14,312 bases of DNA from DAIUFH01 sp036844705 (GTDB lineage Bacteria; Bacillota; Clostridia; Tissierellales; Tissierellaceae), in NCBI GenBank assembly GCA_036844705.1, contig DAIUFH010000057.1, forward strand, positions 1 through 14,312, read 5' to 3'. Below the pieces are notes generated by a model. That model was given only the letters and a program-made list of their open reading frames with translations. It was not told where the DNA came from and ran no database searches. The position numbers and the translations under genes were made by a program. The number at the start of each line of letters is the position of its first letter. The stretch's first letter is position 1. Positions 12,988-14,312 of this stretch are shown one piece after another.

Positions 12988-14312
12988 TTGGAAAATGAAA
13001 TAGAAGGTAATTATTTATTCTCTAAGAAGAAATTGTTGGCACTTATTGTACCATTGATAATAGAACAGTTCTTAGCAGTAGCAGTTGGAATGTCGGATTC
13101 GATAATGGTTGCCAGTGTAGGTGAGAGTGCTGTATCTGCAGTTTCTCTTGTTGATTCAATAAGTATTTTACTTATCAATGTATTTACAGCATTGGCTACA
13201 GGTGGTGCTGTAGTGGCAGGTCAATATATAGGAGAGCATAACGATGATAATGCCGCAAAGGCAGGGGAACAATTGATTGTATTCGTTACATTGATTTCAA
13301 TTGTCATTATGGTCTTAATGTATGCAGGAAGAGGATTTATTTTAAATAAGGTATTTGGATCTATAGATAAAGATGTTGCAGATTATGCCAATACTTATAT
13401 GTCAATAGTTTTTGCTAGTATACCGTTTATTGCAATTTATAATTGTGGTGCTGCATTGTTTAGAGCTATGGGGAACTCTAAGGTTACAATGAAGACCTCT
13501 TTGATTATGAATGCAATCAATGTCACAGGTAATGCTTTGTTAATATATGGCTTCCGTATGGGTGTTGAAGGAGTTGCTATTCCAACTCTTATCTCTAGAG
13601 CTGTTGCAGCTTTAATAATATTGGTATTGTTAAGAGATCAAACACTTATAATTCACGTTAAAGACTATTTTAAATACAAATTTGATGGGAATATGGTTGG
13701 CAATATTTTAAAAATAGGTATTCCAAATGGAGTAGAAAATAGTATGTTTCAGCTTGGAAAGGTTGTTTTGCTAAGTGTAGTTTCTCAATTTGGGACATCA
13801 TCAATAACCGCAAATGCAGTAGGCAATTCTGTTACATCTTTCCAAAATCTACCTGGTATAGCTATAGGATTGGGACTGGTAACAGTTGTCAGTCAATGTG
13901 TTGGTAAGGGCGATTATAAACAAGCAAGATATTATACAAAATTGCTTCATAAATATGCTTATGCTTCACTAATATTTATAAATGCAATTATTTTTATGGT
14001 GCTTCCATTAATAATTAGGGCATATCATCTGTCACCGGAAACTGCTGCAATGACAAGACAAGTTGTGTTCTTTTATGGTATAAATGCATGTATATCATGG
14101 CCATTGTCATTTACACTACCTAATACTCTTAGAGCTTCAAGCGATGTGAAATATGCAATGGTGATAGGTGTAGGTTCTATGTGGATAGTACGAATTGGCT
14201 TTGGAATATTCTTTGCCAAATATATGAACTTTGGAATGATTGGTATTTGGATAGCTATGATATGTGATTGGTATGTAAGAGCAGCCTTCTTTATACATCG
14301 TTATAGAGGAGG
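12988..14312 (+). CDS. MATE-family efflux transporter (3' end cut by window)
   Basis: The reading frame stays open to the window end, giving 441 residues of a family usually about 450 long, so only the last few residues and the stop are missing. MATE transporters export cationic drugs and metabolites by Na+ or H+ antiport. The sequence shows twelve hydrophobic segments in two halves: the first begins KKKLLALIVPLIIEQFLAVAVGMSDS, split by the cytosolic loop, and the second begins near LKIGIPNGVENSMFQLGK. Further features are GGAVVAGQYIGEHN, FRAMGNSKVTM, and NTLRASSDVKYAM, then a final DWYVRAAFF. TTG 12988 is the chosen start: it directly follows an in-frame TAA at 12985, and AAAGGA at 12972-12977 is 10 nt upstream. 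The substrate cannot be predicted. MATE proteins share a superfamily with Wzx flippases, but this looks like a normal NorM/DinF-type exporter. Confidence 0.9.
   Translation, partial: MENEIEGNYLFSKKKLLALIVPLIIEQFLAVAVGMSDSIMVASVGESAVSAVSLVDSISILLINVFTALATGGAVVAGQYIGEHNDDNAAKAGEQLIVFVTLISIVIMVLMYAGRGFILNKVFGSIDKDVADYANTYMSIVFASIPFIAIYNCGAALFRAMGNSKVTMKTSLIMNAINVTGNALLIYGFRMGVEGVAIPTLISRAVAALIILVLLRDQTLIIHVKDYFKYKFDGNMVGNILKIGIPNGVENSMFQLGKVVLLSVVSQFGTSSITANAVGNSVTSFQNLPGIAIGLGLVTVVSQCVGKGDYKQARYYTKLLHKYAYASLIFINAIIFMVLPLIIRAYHLSPETAAMTRQVVFFYGINACISWPLSFTLPNTLRASSDVKYAMVIGVGSMWIVRIGFGIFFAKYMNFGMIGIWIAMICDWYVRAAFFIHRYRG

Noticed and set aside
12995..13003. ATG at 12995 as the MATE start
   Set aside because: It is out of frame and meets TAG after two codons; TTG 12988 is the only start after the in-frame TAA.

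Overview
This window looks like chromosomal DNA of a low-GC, Gram-positive, probably spore-forming anaerobe of the Clostridia/Tissierellia type. The whole window is AT-rich, ribosome binding sites are strong AGGAGG-like sites, and several genes start with TTG or GTG. It carries a GerS-like sporulation lipoprotein, a Bacillus-type MazEF module and a CsaB/TagA cell-wall polymer locus. All genes are on the + strand. A 100-N scaffold gap lies at 4668-4767, so this is a draft assembly. Species-level assignment is not possible from the sequence alone.

Region 1 (1-2660) is a housekeeping and stress block. It holds a single-protein fusion of holo-ACP synthase (AcpS) with ADP-dependent NAD(P)H-hydrate dehydratase (NnrD), a GerS-like lipoprotein, and mazE-mazF with its own predicted promoter and a long terminator hairpin. 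In C. difficile and, as I recall, many relatives an alanine racemase gene (alr) lies between the lipoprotein and mazE; here only 103 bp lie there.

Region 2 (2660-9326) starts with an intergenic repeat zone and a small secreted protein of unknown role. It continues with a likely operon for a pyruvylated secondary cell-wall polymer: GT4 glycosyltransferase, csaB, tagA, a full-length transketolase and a membrane-anchored PrcB-like protein, ending in a clear terminator. The repeat zones at 2687-2886 and 4539-4857 share one composite architecture in the same order and orientation: TAAGARN heptamers, then a GTCATTC...GAATGAC inverted-repeat element or a decayed arm of it, then TGTGAAY heptamers. 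This module is the most unusual structure in the window. It supplies the last codons and stop of the first glycosyltransferase and abuts the ribosome binding sites of the secreted protein and csaB. The scaffold gap falls inside its second copy.

Region 3 (9327-12965) is a second envelope operon with an extended -10 promoter. It encodes a second GT4 glycosyltransferase, two tandem paralogous DUF4330 membrane proteins and an O-antigen ligase/polymerase-like membrane protein, followed by a hairpin terminator. Region 4 (12965-end) is a MATE-family transporter with a TTG start, cut by the window edge very close to its C-terminus.

Taken together, regions 2 and 3 plausibly build, modify and polymerise or ligate an undecaprenyl-linked surface glycan. 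TagA adds an early ManNAc-type sugar, the GT4 enzymes extend the glycan, CsaB adds the pyruvyl ketal that SLH-domain proteins bind, and the Wzy_C-type protein polymerises or transfers chains. I see no wholly novel defence or mobile system. The features most worth a second look are the composite heptamer module, the AcpS-NnrD fusion, the missing alr with a short MazE, and the DUF4330 pair.
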